The notes under the pieces: model-generated
Databases searched by the model: none
Told to the model about the DNA's origin: nothing
The model's input: only the letters and a program-made list of their open reading frames with translations
Position numbers and translations under genes: made by a program
DNA from: Methylophaga sp.
Lineage (GTDB): Bacteria; Pseudomonadota; Gammaproteobacteria; Nitrosococcales; Methylophagaceae
DNA length: 64,000 bases
Direction of reading: 5' to 3'
Assembly: GCA_020831825.1 (NCBI GenBank)
Contig: JAFIFW010000007.1
Location: 1-64,000, forward strand
Part shown: one piece after another, positions 26,489 to 34,926 of the stretch
Numbering within the stretch: position 1 is the stretch's first letter
Layout of the letters: each line of letters opens with the position of its first letter

Positions 26489-27487
26489 TTACTCAAATGG
26501 AACAGGTCTTGGAGTGTCGTTGGTAGAGGGCGGCAATATCGGCAAACTGAAATCAGGTTGATCACCGGTCAGCGTTTTCAGAAAGGCGGTGATATTGTCG
26601 ATATCGTTCTTTGGAAGTTGTTGGCCGAGCTGAAGTCTTGCCATCACATCAACAGCTTCTTCCAGCGTCCAGTATGCACCATCATGAAAGTATGGGTAGG
26701 TCAGCTCAACATTGCGCAGTGTGGGTACTTTAAATGAAAAACGATCGGCATCTTTGCCGGTGACAGCATATCGACCTTCAGCTGGATTATCGGTGATGTA
26801 AGGCTCAACAATCCCCATGCGCTGGAATGATGTGCCGCCTGCTGAAGCACCATTGTGACAGGCTACACAGCCGATTTCCTTGAATTTGCGATATCCAGCC
26901 AATTCATCATCTGTCAGTGCCTTGTCATCTCCTTTCAGCCACAAGTCAAACCGTGAGTTGGGTGTGACCAGTGTTTCTTCAAATGCCGCGATAGCATCGG
27001 TGACATGATCCAGTTCGATTTCAGGGGTGCCGTAAATGGCCTCGAAGTACTCGACATACTGTGGAATAGAACGCAGCACATCAATTGCCAGGGAGTGCGT
27101 GAAAGCCATTTCCATCGGATTGGCTATAGGGCCGGCAGCCTGTTCCTGTAAGGTTGCCGCACGACCATCCCAGAATTGAGCTACGTTCATGCTGGAATTA
27201 AGTACCGTTGGTGAGTTGATGGGGCCTTCCTGCCAGTTATGACCAATAGAGGTCGGCAGGTTATCACTGCCACCCATGCTGAGGTTGTGGCAAGAGTTGC
27301 AAGAGATGAAGCCAGATCTCGACAGCCTTGGATCGAAAAACAGTTTCTTGCCCAACTCAACTTTTTCTGGTTCCGTGATGACAGCGGGTTCAATGGGTTT
27401 GATAGGCTCCTGTTGAATACGATCTGCAATCGCGGTGCTGCTCATCAACAGGCTGCTGGAAAGGGCGAACAAGTGCCTTAGTTTCAT
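26489..27487 (-). CDS. Di-heme cytochrome c peroxidase (MauG/CcpA family)
   Basis: 332 residues from the ATG at 27487, chosen because it begins a proper signal peptide (MKLRHLFALSSSLLMSSTAIA); the longer frame has no such feature. Two heme c motifs are present, CNSCH near residue 60 and CVACH near 205. They come with family segments LGKKLFFDPRLSRSGFISC, FWDGRAATLQEQAAGPIANPMEM, FKVPTLRNVELTYPYFHDG and DIDNITAFLKTLTG. It reduces hydrogen peroxide to water in the periplasm with electrons from cytochrome c. Confidence 0.92.
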   Translation of the reverse strand: MKLRHLFALSSSLLMSSTAIADRIQQEPIKPIEPAVITEPEKVELGKKLFFDPRLSRSGFISCNSCHNLSMGGSDNLPTSIGHNWQEGPINSPTVLNSSMNVAQFWDGRAATLQEQAAGPIANPMEMAFTHSLAIDVLRSIPQYVEYFEAIYGTPEIELDHVTDAIAAFEETLVTPNSRFDLWLKGDDKALTDDELAGYRKFKEIGCVACHNGASAGGTSFQRMGIVEPYITDNPAEGRYAVTGKDADRFSFKVPTLRNVELTYPYFHDGAYWTLEEAVDVMARLQLGQQLPKNDIDNITAFLKTLTGDQPDFSLPILPPSTNDTPRPVPFE

Positions 27488-27763
27488 AGTTGAGCTCGCT
27501 GGGTGTGTGGCTTGCCCCGAATCTACGATGCACAAGATAATCGAACAAGTCCGATCAGGCTTGAACTTGAGCCAGATCAAATAGTGGTTGAATTTAAGCA
27601 ATTTAGACGGACAGCTTGTTTGTTGTTTGACAGCAATGCTGATGCTAAAAATGAACATAATCAATCAAGGCATCGGTTTGAGAGGTCCATTGAATAGTGT
27701 CGCCGACTACTTATACTGGTAGTTCGTGCTGTCTGGATTATCGTTAAGTTTTTAGGCTTTTGT

Positions 27764-28108
27764 ATGAATGAAACTGCTAAATCACCAATCACACTGCTCA
27801 ACTGGAATATTGTGGAGTTTGAAGCGGGGTCGGCAATTTTTGTTGGCCTTCGTCGATCGCCACCCAATTTTGTTATGCAACATGCGGCCGAAGACGGCTG
27901 GTTCAGGCTGGATTGCAGTTTTCGAAACAGTACGACGATTGAGCACTTTGATCCGTCCAAAGGCATAGGACACACTCAGTCGGGAAGGCGTTATGTACTG
28001 CTGGGCAAGCCGAGTGATACCACAGGTTTGATTCGTAAAAGCGTTGAGACGATCTTCAAGAATGACAAATTCAAATATCGCTACAAGTTTGATGATGAGA
28101 TTTTTTGA
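27764..28108 (+). CDS. Conserved-looking small protein of unknown function
   Basis: 114 residues, mixed alpha/beta character, no signal peptide or membrane helix. Motifs such as VMQHAAEDGWFRLDCSF and GRRYVLLGKPSDTTGLIRKS are not ones I recognise. It is the last chromosomal gene before the tRNA-Thr island. Confidence 0.55.
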   Translation: MNETAKSPITLLNWNIVEFEAGSAIFVGLRRSPPNFVMQHAAEDGWFRLDCSFRNSTTIEHFDPSKGIGHTQSGRRYVLLGKPSDTTGLIRKSVETIFKNDKFKYRYKFDDEIF

Positions 28109-28116
28109 AAAATAAA

Positions 28117-28147
28117 AAAGCCCTGGAAGCGAGACTTTCAGGGCTTT
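28117..28147 (-). terminator. Original terminator of tRNA-Thr, now stranded at the island's left border
   Basis: Stem AAAGCCCTG (28117-28125) / CAGGGCTTT (28139-28147). Read on the minus strand it is followed by six Ts. It lies directly downstream of the displaced tRNA 3' end at 28156-28200, so it probably ended the tRNA transcript before insertion. It may also serve the convergent gene 27764-28108. Confidence 0.75.
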
Positions 28148-28155
28148 GATATTTT

Positions 28156-28200
28156 GGAGCCGCAGATAGGACTTGAACCTACGACCCGCTGATTACAAAT
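28156..28200 (-). repeat. Displaced 3' end of tRNA-Thr (attachment site, left)
   Basis: 36 bases (28165-28200) are identical to 37712-37747 inside the intact tRNA-Thr. The copy extends to the 3' CCA end with two adjacent mismatches (CA for GT at 28163-28164). It contains the anticodon-stem 3' side, T arm and acceptor 3' strand only. This is the classic footprint of integration into a tRNA 3' end. Confidence 0.92.
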
Positions 28201-28321
28201 ACCACATAATCATTTAGTTACAGCTATACACGACAAGCGATAACAATAAAGTCAACCGCTTAACGTATCGATTGTTTTGTGTTCAATCATGGTTTTTGGC
28301 CGCTTTTTATCGGTGAGTGTT

Positions 28322-28338
28322 CCACCAGTGCCCCATGG
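28322..28338 (+). repeat. Island-end short repeat, left copy
   Basis: CCACCAGTGCCCCATGG recurs with one mismatch at 37640-37656 near the other border. A related TGTCCCATTGAAACTAGTGGG lies near 28376. Paired short repeats of this kind near att sites may be arm-type binding sites of the tyrosine recombinase that moved the island. Confidence 0.5.
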
Positions 28339-28407
28339 AGAACGAACATTCATTAACGGGGCTGGTGTGTGGTAATGTCCCATTGAAACTAGTGGGTTTG
28401 AGGAACG

Positions 28408-31400
28408 ATGACGGACGTCAATATAGAGACAGTCGAAGGTAACTTCAGTTTTCTGCAGGAGCATGAACCGGTTTTCGTTCAGCTTGCGAACGCGGCCGAA
28501 CGCGCTTTTTCGAGTGACCCCAATACCACACTGATCAAACTGCGCCAGCTGGGTGAGGCTCTGGCTCAGCACCTCGCGGCGCGTTGCGGCATAGATTTCG
28601 ACGAACAGACCACCCAGGCCGAATTGCTATATCGTCTTGGTCGCGAGCTGCGTCTGGAATCGCAGATCAAGGAGCTGTTCCACATCCTGCGGGTGGAGGG
28701 CAACAAGGCCACCCACCAATTCCGAACCCGGCACAAGGAAGCCATGGATGGTCTCAAAGTGGCCCGTGCACTGGCCATCTGGTTTCACCGATCGTTCGGT
28801 CGGCAAGGTGCCAGTTTCAAGCCTGGCCCCTTCATTGCGCCGTCCGATCCCAGTACACAATTGCGTGAGCTTCAGGGTGACATCGAAAAGCTTCGTCATG
28901 ATCTGCAACAGACCAACATGGCACTGGACAACAGTCAGCAGCTCAGTCAGCTCATAGAAAAAGAGAAGGCCGAATATCAGGCACTGGCCTTGGCCATGGA
29001 CGAAGAGTCTCGTGAACTGGCAGAGCAAGCCCGCCAGCATGAACTGGCGCTGGCGCAGCAACAGCAGGCCTACGAAGAAAGAATCAAGGCACTGCAACAG
29101 CAGCTCACTGAACAGGGCGAGCAAAGCGTCAGTCAGCAACGCCAGCGAGTCGCCAAGCAGACCAAAGTCGCTGCAGATACTCTGGTGCTGAACGAAGAAC
29201 TGACCCGTATTCTTATCGACCAGCAGTTGATGGAAGCGGGATGGGAAGTCGACAGTCAGGAAATCACCTACCAGAAAGGCGCAAGGCCAGAAAAAGGCAG
29301 CTACCGGGCCATTGCCGAATGGCCGACCGATTACAACGGGAAAAAAGGCCGGGCCGATTATGTCCTGTTTGCTGGTCTCACCCCCATTGCGGTGGTTGAG
29401 GCCAAAAAGGAAAACACCAACGTCGCAGGCAAAATTCGCCAGGCCGAGCGTTACAGCAAAGGCTTCAGGATCGCGCCACCGCTGGTAGGGGCATGGGTGC
29501 TGAACGGCTTGACCATCGCCTGGCCGGCGGATGAAACCGGCCATTATCTGGTGCCCTTCGTCTATTCCTGCAACGGCCGGCCTTATACGCCACAACTGGC
29601 CGAGCAATCCGGCACCTGGTTCCGGGATGTCCGCAAACCCAGTAACCTGCGTCGAGCCTTGCCACAGTTTCATACGCCCGGCGGACTGCTGGATCTGCTG
29701 GCGCGGGATAAAGAAAGCGCTGAACAGCTGTTGAAGGATGAACCCTTCGGCTACCTCAAACTCAGGGATTATCAGCAAAAGGCCATCGTCACGACCGAAA
29801 GTGCGCTTTCGCAGGGTATCCGCCAGGCCTTGCTGGCCATGGCCACTGGCACGGGAAAAACCCGCACCGTCATTGGCCTGATGTATCGTCTGCTGAAAGC
29901 GGAGCGTTTCAAACGGATTCTTTTTCTGGTCGATCGCAGCGCCCTGGGTCAACAGGCCATCGACGCCTTTAACGAAGCGCCGCTGGAGCAGAACCACACC
30001 TTGAGCAAGATTTACAACGTTGCCGAGCTGGGCGACATGGCCGCCGAAGCCGAAACACGCATTCAGGTGGCCACGGTACAGGCCATGGTCAAACGCATTT
30101 TTATGAGCGATACGCCACCGCCCATCGATCAGTTTGATTGCATCATCGTCGACGAAGCTCATCGGGGTTACACACTGGACCAGGAAATGAGCGAGGGTGA
30201 ACTGGCAACCCGCGACAGTAGCCAGTACATCTCCAGTTACCGGCGGGTGCTGGATTACTTCGATGCCGTCAGAGTCGGCCTCACGGCCACGCCGGCTAAA
30301 CACACCAGCGAGATCTTTGGCAAACCCGTCTATACCTATACCTACCGCGAAGCGGTGGCGGATGACTGGCTGATAGACCATGAACCGCCCATACGCTACG
30401 AAACCCTGCTGACCCGCAACGGCATTACCTTTGAAAAGGGCAAGCCGGTCGAGGTCATCAATATGCAAACCGGTGAGGTGGACACCACCGAGCTGGAAGA
30501 CGAGCTGAACTTTGAGGTGGAAGCCTTCAACAGGCGGGTGATCAACGAAAACTTCAACCGGGTGATCTGTGAACAGCTGGTGCAGGAGCTTGACCCCTTC
30601 GGTGATGAGAAAACCATGATCTTCTGCGCCACCGACCTGCACGCCGATATGGTTAAGCGTCTGCTGGATCAGGCCTTCAAGGGTTTGTACAACGGCCAAT
30701 ACAACGAGGCTGCCGTGGCCAAAATTACCGGACAGAGCGATAAAGTGGATCAACTGATCCGTCGCTACAAGAACGAGCGCTATCCCAACATCGCTATCAC
30801 CGTGGATCTGCTCACCACCGGCATCGACGTGCCCAGAATCTGCAACCTGGTGTTCATGCGCCGAGTACGATCACGCATCCTGTATGAGCAGATGATTGGC
30901 CGTGCCACCCGTCGCTGCGATGAAATCGGCAAGACAGTGTTCCGCATCTATGACCCGGTGGATATTTACGCCTCGTTGCAGGAGGTCAACACCATGAAGC
31001 CGCTGGTGAAAGACCCCAATATCACTCTCGAACAGCTGGTGGATGAACTCAACGACGAGCACTGGCTGGAAAACGCCCTCAACAGTCCCGGTGAACAACA
31101 GGGTGAAACGCAGGCCGATGTGGTGCTCAGCCAGCTCAGCCAAAAGCTCATGCGAGTGCTGCGCAAAGCCGACAACAAGGCCGAAAATCAGCCCAAACTG
31201 AAAGCCAAGCTGGAAGAACTGCGCTACAGCTGGGGTGTGGAACCAAAGTCGCTCCATCAGCATCTGCGTCAACTCGGTCCGCGCAAGGCCAGCGAATTTA
31301 TCAAACAGCATAGCGGGTTGCTGAACCAGTTGGCCGAAGTGAAGTTGCTGGTAGGCAGCGAGCGCATGCCGCTTATTTCCGATCATGATGACGAATTGAT

Positions 31401-31938
31401 TGAGCGTAACCAGAGCTACGGCGTCCATGAAAAACCGGCGGATTACCTCGACAGCTTCAACCAGTTCATCAGAGAACAACTCAACCAGTCTGCGGCCCTG
31501 GCCGTCGTGGTCAACAAACCCCGCGACCTCACCCGCGAACAGCTTCGTGAGGTGAAGTTGCTACTGGACAACCACGGCTACTCGGAAGCCAGGCTGCAGA
31601 GCGCCGTGCGCAACCAGACCAACAAGGACATCGCCGCCAGTATCATCGGCTACATCCGCCGCGCCGCCCTGGGCGAAGCGTTGATTCCCTTCGAGCAGCG
31701 CGTCACCGGAGCCATGGATCGTATCTATACCCAACACAACTGGACAGCCAATCAGCGCAAGTGGCTGGACAGGTTGGCCAAGCAACTAGTGCACGAAGTC
31801 ATCATCGACCGTGATTTTGTGAATCAGCGCTTTGCCGAAGATGGCGGGGCCAGGCAGATGGACAAGGTACTGGGAGCGCAGCTGGATACGGTGCTGGAAG
31901 AGCTGAATGAGACTATGTGGCCGCAGCAAAGTGCGTAA
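28408..31938 (+). CDS. hsdR: Type I restriction endonuclease subunit R (EcoEI-like)
   Basis: 1176 residues. An N-terminal DUF4145-like helical region and coiled coil (about 160-250, Gln/Glu-rich) precede a PD-ExK nuclease domain (GRADYVLFAG...VVEAKKE). A superfamily 2 helicase follows: Walker A MATGTGKTRTVIGL, IIVDEAHRGY, LTATPAKHT and the C-terminal TTGIDVPRICNLVFMRRVRSRILYEQMIGRATR. An EcoEI_R_C-type tail ends the protein. It translocates and cuts DNA unmodified at the HsdS target. GAGGAA lies before the start. It is the first gene of the island's R-fic-M-S row. Confidence 0.95.
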   Translation: MTDVNIETVEGNFSFLQEHEPVFVQLANAAERAFSSDPNTTLIKLRQLGEALAQHLAARCGIDFDEQTTQAELLYRLGRELRLESQIKELFHILRVEGNKATHQFRTRHKEAMDGLKVARALAIWFHRSFGRQGASFKPGPFIAPSDPSTQLRELQGDIEKLRHDLQQTNMALDNSQQLSQLIEKEKAEYQALALAMDEESRELAEQARQHELALAQQQQAYEERIKALQQQLTEQGEQSVSQQRQRVAKQTKVAADTLVLNEELTRILIDQQLMEAGWEVDSQEITYQKGARPEKGSYRAIAEWPTDYNGKKGRADYVLFAGLTPIAVVEAKKENTNVAGKIRQAERYSKGFRIAPPLVGAWVLNGLTIAWPADETGHYLVPFVYSCNGRPYTPQLAEQSGTWFRDVRKPSNLRRALPQFHTPGGLLDLLARDKESAEQLLKDEPFGYLKLRDYQQKAIVTTESALSQGIRQALLAMATGTGKTRTVIGLMYRLLKAERFKRILFLVDRSALGQQAIDAFNEAPLEQNHTLSKIYNVAELGDMAAEAETRIQVATVQAMVKRIFMSDTPPPIDQFDCIIVDEAHRGYTLDQEMSEGELATRDSSQYISSYRRVLDYFDAVRVGLTATPAKHTSEIFGKPVYTYTYREAVADDWLIDHEPPIRYETLLTRNGITFEKGKPVEVINMQTGEVDTTELEDELNFEVEAFNRRVINENFNRVICEQLVQELDPFGDEKTMIFCATDLHADMVKRLLDQAFKGLYNGQYNEAAVAKITGQSDKVDQLIRRYKNERYPNIAITVDLLTTGIDVPRICNLVFMRRVRSRILYEQMIGRATRRCDEIGKTVFRIYDPVDIYASLQEVNTMKPLVKDPNITLEQLVDELNDEHWLENALNSPGEQQGETQADVVLSQLSQKLMRVLRKADNKAENQPKLKAKLEELRYSWGVEPKSLHQHLRQLGPRKASEFIKQHSGLLNQLAEVKLLVGSERMPLISDHDDELIERNQSYGVHEKPADYLDSFNQFIREQLNQSAALAVVVNKPRDLTREQLREVKLLLDNHGYSEARLQSAVRNQTNKDIAASIIGYIRRAALGEALIPFEQRVTGAMDRIYTQHNWTANQRKWLDRLAKQLVHEVIIDRDFVNQRFAEDGGARQMDKVLGAQLDTVLEELNETMWPQQSA

Positions 31939-31998
31939 GTGGTCTATGTTTATCGCGTCGACATTGCACTAGTTTGTGTTCCGTCTGCTGACACCTGT

Positions 31999-32052
31999 CA
32001 TACGCAAAAGTGTTTGCGTATGGCCGTTCATACGAAACCGAGTTTGTGTATG
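31999..32052. promoter_or_regulatory. Twin 24-bp dyads upstream of fic
   Basis: Dyad 1 (31999-32022) is perfect: CATACGCAAA, 4-base spacer, TTTGCGTATG. Dyad 2 (32029-32052) is a 19/24 copy: CATACGAAAC ... GTTTGTGTATG. Centres are 30 bp apart, three helical turns, so two dimers would sit on one face. Further half sites (TTTGTATGC near 32085, TTTGCATA near 32113, TTCATACAAG near 32137) follow up to the fic start. A regulator-binding array controlling fic-hsdM-hsdS is the simplest reading. Confidence 0.7.
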
Positions 32053-32161
32053 ATATTTCCAGGTATTTGGGTCGCAAAGATTCTTTTGTATGCTAAATTC
32101 AGCACAAAGAAGTTTGCATATTGAATAACGATGAATTTCATACAAGAGGAATATTCCTAAA

Positions 32162-33289
32162 ATGGAACCCTATAATCCTGATTCACTTCCTTTGGAAAAC
32201 CTGGATTATGCCCAGCTCATCAAAGCTGTCGGAGAAGCCAATTCAAAGCTGGCTGAATACAGTGGACTGCTGCAAGGCATTGTAAATCCGGCTGTCATGC
32301 TGTCGCCTTTGACCCAACAAGAGGCTGTGCTTTCCTCAAAGATAGAGGGTACCCAAGCAACCGTTGAGGAAGTGCTGGAGCGTGAAGCCGGCCAGAAGTT
32401 CGATGACCAGAAAAACGAAGACATTAACGAAATACTCAATTACCGCAAAGCATTACGACTTTCTCAGGAATACCTGAAAGAGGGGCGCCCCATAACCCTG
32501 AGCTTGCTACTTCAATTGCACAGTATTCTGCTGGAGAGTGTGCGGGGGCAACATAAATCCCCTGGCCAGTTTAGAAAAGAACAAAACTGGATTGGACGAC
32601 CCGGCTGCAGCATAGAGCAGGCGACGTTTGTCCCGCCCAATCCATTGCAGCTGCCAAATTATTTGGAGCACTGGGAGGACTATTTGCAGACAGATGATTT
32701 TGATGCTTTGGCACAGACTGCAATCGTTCATGCCCAGTTCGAATTACTGCACCCATTCAAAGACGGGAACGGCAGGATTGGCAGATTGCTGATTCCTCTT
32801 TTCCTATACTCGAAAAAGCGCCTCTCAAGCCCGATGTTTTACCTCTCTGACTATCTGGAATCACACAGAGAAGAGTACTACCAGCGGTTGTCAGCCATTT
32901 CTCAGCAAGGGGACTGGACGGGTTGGATAAAATTCTTCCTTGGCGGTATTGTTCAGCAGGCGGAGGTGAACCTTCGTCGGCTTAGGCAAATCATGGCGCT
33001 CTACGAAGACACCAAGACCTGGATCCGGGAAACCACACATTCCCAGCATACACCGCTGCTTCTGGACGGCATTTTCGATCGACCCATCTTCAGTACCAGC
33101 GATTTTGCCAAATGGACGGGTATCCACCGGCAAACACTCCACGGTTTGCTACGCCAATTGGTAAAAGAGGATGGCCCGCTGATTATCCTGCGAGAAGGAC
33201 AAGGTCGAAGACCCTCGATTTACGCCTTCCCGCAACTTCTTAATATCTGTGAGGGAAAAGACATTTTCCCGACTAGCAACAACGGCTGA
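32162..33289 (+). CDS. Fic-domain protein with N-terminal inhibitory helix
   Basis: 375 residues. The catalytic motif HPFKDGNGRIGR is canonical for Fic AMP-transferases. The segment SSKIEGTQATVEEVL matches the (S/T)xxxE(G/N) inhibitory motif placed N-terminal to the core, which defines class II Fic proteins that hold themselves inactive through that glutamate. The C-terminal ~100 residues look like a winged helix (DFAKWTGIHRQTLHGLLRQLVKEDG), suggesting DNA binding. It lies between hsdR and hsdM, 9 bases before the latter, and so is built into the R-M operon. Target unknown; it may regulate restriction or act as a toxin-like guard. Confidence 0.92.
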   Translation: MEPYNPDSLPLENLDYAQLIKAVGEANSKLAEYSGLLQGIVNPAVMLSPLTQQEAVLSSKIEGTQATVEEVLEREAGQKFDDQKNEDINEILNYRKALRLSQEYLKEGRPITLSLLLQLHSILLESVRGQHKSPGQFRKEQNWIGRPGCSIEQATFVPPNPLQLPNYLEHWEDYLQTDDFDALAQTAIVHAQFELLHPFKDGNGRIGRLLIPLFLYSKKRLSSPMFYLSDYLESHREEYYQRLSAISQQGDWTGWIKFFLGGIVQQAEVNLRRLRQIMALYEDTKTWIRETTHSQHTPLLLDGIFDRPIFSTSDFAKWTGIHRQTLHGLLRQLVKEDGPLIILREGQGRRPSIYAFPQLLNICEGKDIFPTSNNG

Positions 33290-33297
33290 ACACACTC

Positions 33298-34926
33298 ATG
33301 ACCAACAACGACATCGTCCAGAAACTCTGGAACCTCTGCGACGTACTGCGGGACGACGGAATCAACTACTCGGACTACGTCACCGAACTGGTGCTACTGC
33401 TGTTCATCAAAATGGTGCACGAGAACACCGAAGCGGGCACCCTGAAAAAACACCCGCTGCCGGAAGGCTGCCGCTGGAGTGACCTCAACAGCAAATCCGG
33501 CATCAACCTGCTGAACGACTACAAACGCATCCTGCTCAGCCTGTCCACCGGCAAGGACGCTGACGGCACTCTGGTACATGATGACCCGCTGATCAGCGCC
33601 ATCTACGCCGATGCCCAGACCCGCCTGCGGGAACCGCGCCATCTGGAACAGATGATCAAAACCCTGGACCAGATCGACTGGTTCAGCGCCCAGAAAGACG
33701 GCCTGGGCGACCTGTACGAAGGCCTGCTGGAGAAGAACGCCAACGAAACCAAATCCGGCGCCGGCCAGTACTTCACCCCCCGCGCCCTGATCAACACCAT
33801 GGTGCGCTGCCTCAAGCCCCAGCCCGGCGAAATCATCCAGGACCCGGCGGCCGGCACCGCAGGCTTTCTGATTGCTGCCCATCAATACATTAAAACCCAG
33901 ACCGACGACCTGTACGACCTGACTACCGAACAGAAAACCTTCCAGACCACCAAAGCCTATGTGGGCATCGAGCTGGTGCCCGGCACCCGCCGCCTGGCGC
34001 TGATGAACTGCCTGCTGCACGGCATGGAAGGGGATGCCGAAGGCGTGGTGCACCTGGGCAATGCCCTGGGCCAGACCGGCGCCGGGCTGGAGAAGGCCGA
34101 CGTGATCCTCGCCAACCCGCCCTTTGGCACCAGCAAGGGCGGCGATGCCAGCATCACCCGGGACGACCTGACCTACAAAACCAGCAACAAACAGCTGGCC
34201 TTTTTGCAGCATATCTACCGCAACCTCAAACCCGGCGGCCGCGCCGCCGTGGTGTTGCCGGACAACGTACTGTTCGAAGCCGGCGTCGGCACCGACGTGC
34301 GCCGGGACCTGATGAACAAGTGCAACCTGCACACCATCCTGCGCCTGCCCACCGGCATCTTCTATGCGCAAGGCGTTAAAACCAACGTGCTGTTTTTCAC
34401 CAAAGGCAGCGCCACCGACAAACAACAGGAAGAAAACTGCACCGAAAACGTCTGGGTGTACGACCTGCGTACTAATATGCCCAGCTTTGGCAAACGCACA
34501 CCCTTTGGCGACCAACACCTGAAACCCTTTGAAGCGGTCTTTGGTGGCAGCGCCAACGGCGATAGTAAACGCACCGAAGGCGAATACAGCTTCCACTCAG
34601 ATAAAATAGAACTGCCGGAAGAAACCAAAGCCACCGAAGAAAATCAGGGCGTCGACGAACGCATGATGCACAGCCGCTGGCGCAGCTTCAGCCGCCAGTG
34701 GATTGCCGAGCACAAGGGCGACTCACTGGATATTTCCTGGCTGAAGGACAGCGATAGTGTGGATGCGGCCAATCTGCCGGAGCCGAGTGTGTTGGCGGGT
34801 GAGGCCATGGGGGAGCTGGTGCAGGCGCTGGGGGAGCTGGACGCGTTGATGCGGGCGTTGGGGGCTGAGGAGGAGGCTGATGGGGCTAGGGTGCTTTTGC
34901 AGGAAGTAATGGGTGAGGTTAAGTAA
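33298..34926 (+). CDS. hsdM: Type I DNA methyltransferase subunit M
   Basis: 542 residues. The N-terminal HsdM_N helical domain is followed by an N6-adenine methyltransferase: AdoMet motif DPAAGTAGFLIAAH, catalytic ILANPPFGTSKGG (NPPF), GGRAAVVLPDNVLFE and LRLPTGIFYAQGVKTNVLFF. It methylates adenine in the bipartite site chosen by HsdS and supplies the core of the restriction complex. It starts 9 bases after fic and ends in a TAATG overlap with hsdS. Strikingly GC-rich with strong C/G third positions compared with the rest of the window. Confidence 0.96.
   Translation: MTNNDIVQKLWNLCDVLRDDGINYSDYVTELVLLLFIKMVHENTEAGTLKKHPLPEGCRWSDLNSKSGINLLNDYKRILLSLSTGKDADGTLVHDDPLISAIYADAQTRLREPRHLEQMIKTLDQIDWFSAQKDGLGDLYEGLLEKNANETKSGAGQYFTPRALINTMVRCLKPQPGEIIQDPAAGTAGFLIAAHQYIKTQTDDLYDLTTEQKTFQTTKAYVGIELVPGTRRLALMNCLLHGMEGDAEGVVHLGNALGQTGAGLEKADVILANPPFGTSKGGDASITRDDLTYKTSNKQLAFLQHIYRNLKPGGRAAVVLPDNVLFEAGVGTDVRRDLMNKCNLHTILRLPTGIFYAQGVKTNVLFFTKGSATDKQQEENCTENVWVYDLRTNMPSFGKRTPFGDQHLKPFEAVFGGSANGDSKRTEGEYSFHSDKIELPEETKATEENQGVDERMMHSRWRSFSRQWIAEHKGDSLDISWLKDSDSVDAANLPEPSVLAGEAMGELVQALGELDALMRALGAEEEADGARVLLQEVMGEVK

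Noticed and set aside
28156-28200. A second functional tRNA-Thr
   Set aside because: Only the 3' half is present; no D arm or 5' acceptor strand follows.
28627-30753. 708-codon open frame antisense to hsdR
   Set aside because: The sense strand encodes a full HsdR with all motifs; the antisense frame is an effect of codon bias and has no domain.
33394-34596. 400-codon open frame antisense to hsdM
   Set aside because: A Gly/Ala/Val-rich shadow of the GC-rich hsdM third positions; no family resemblance.
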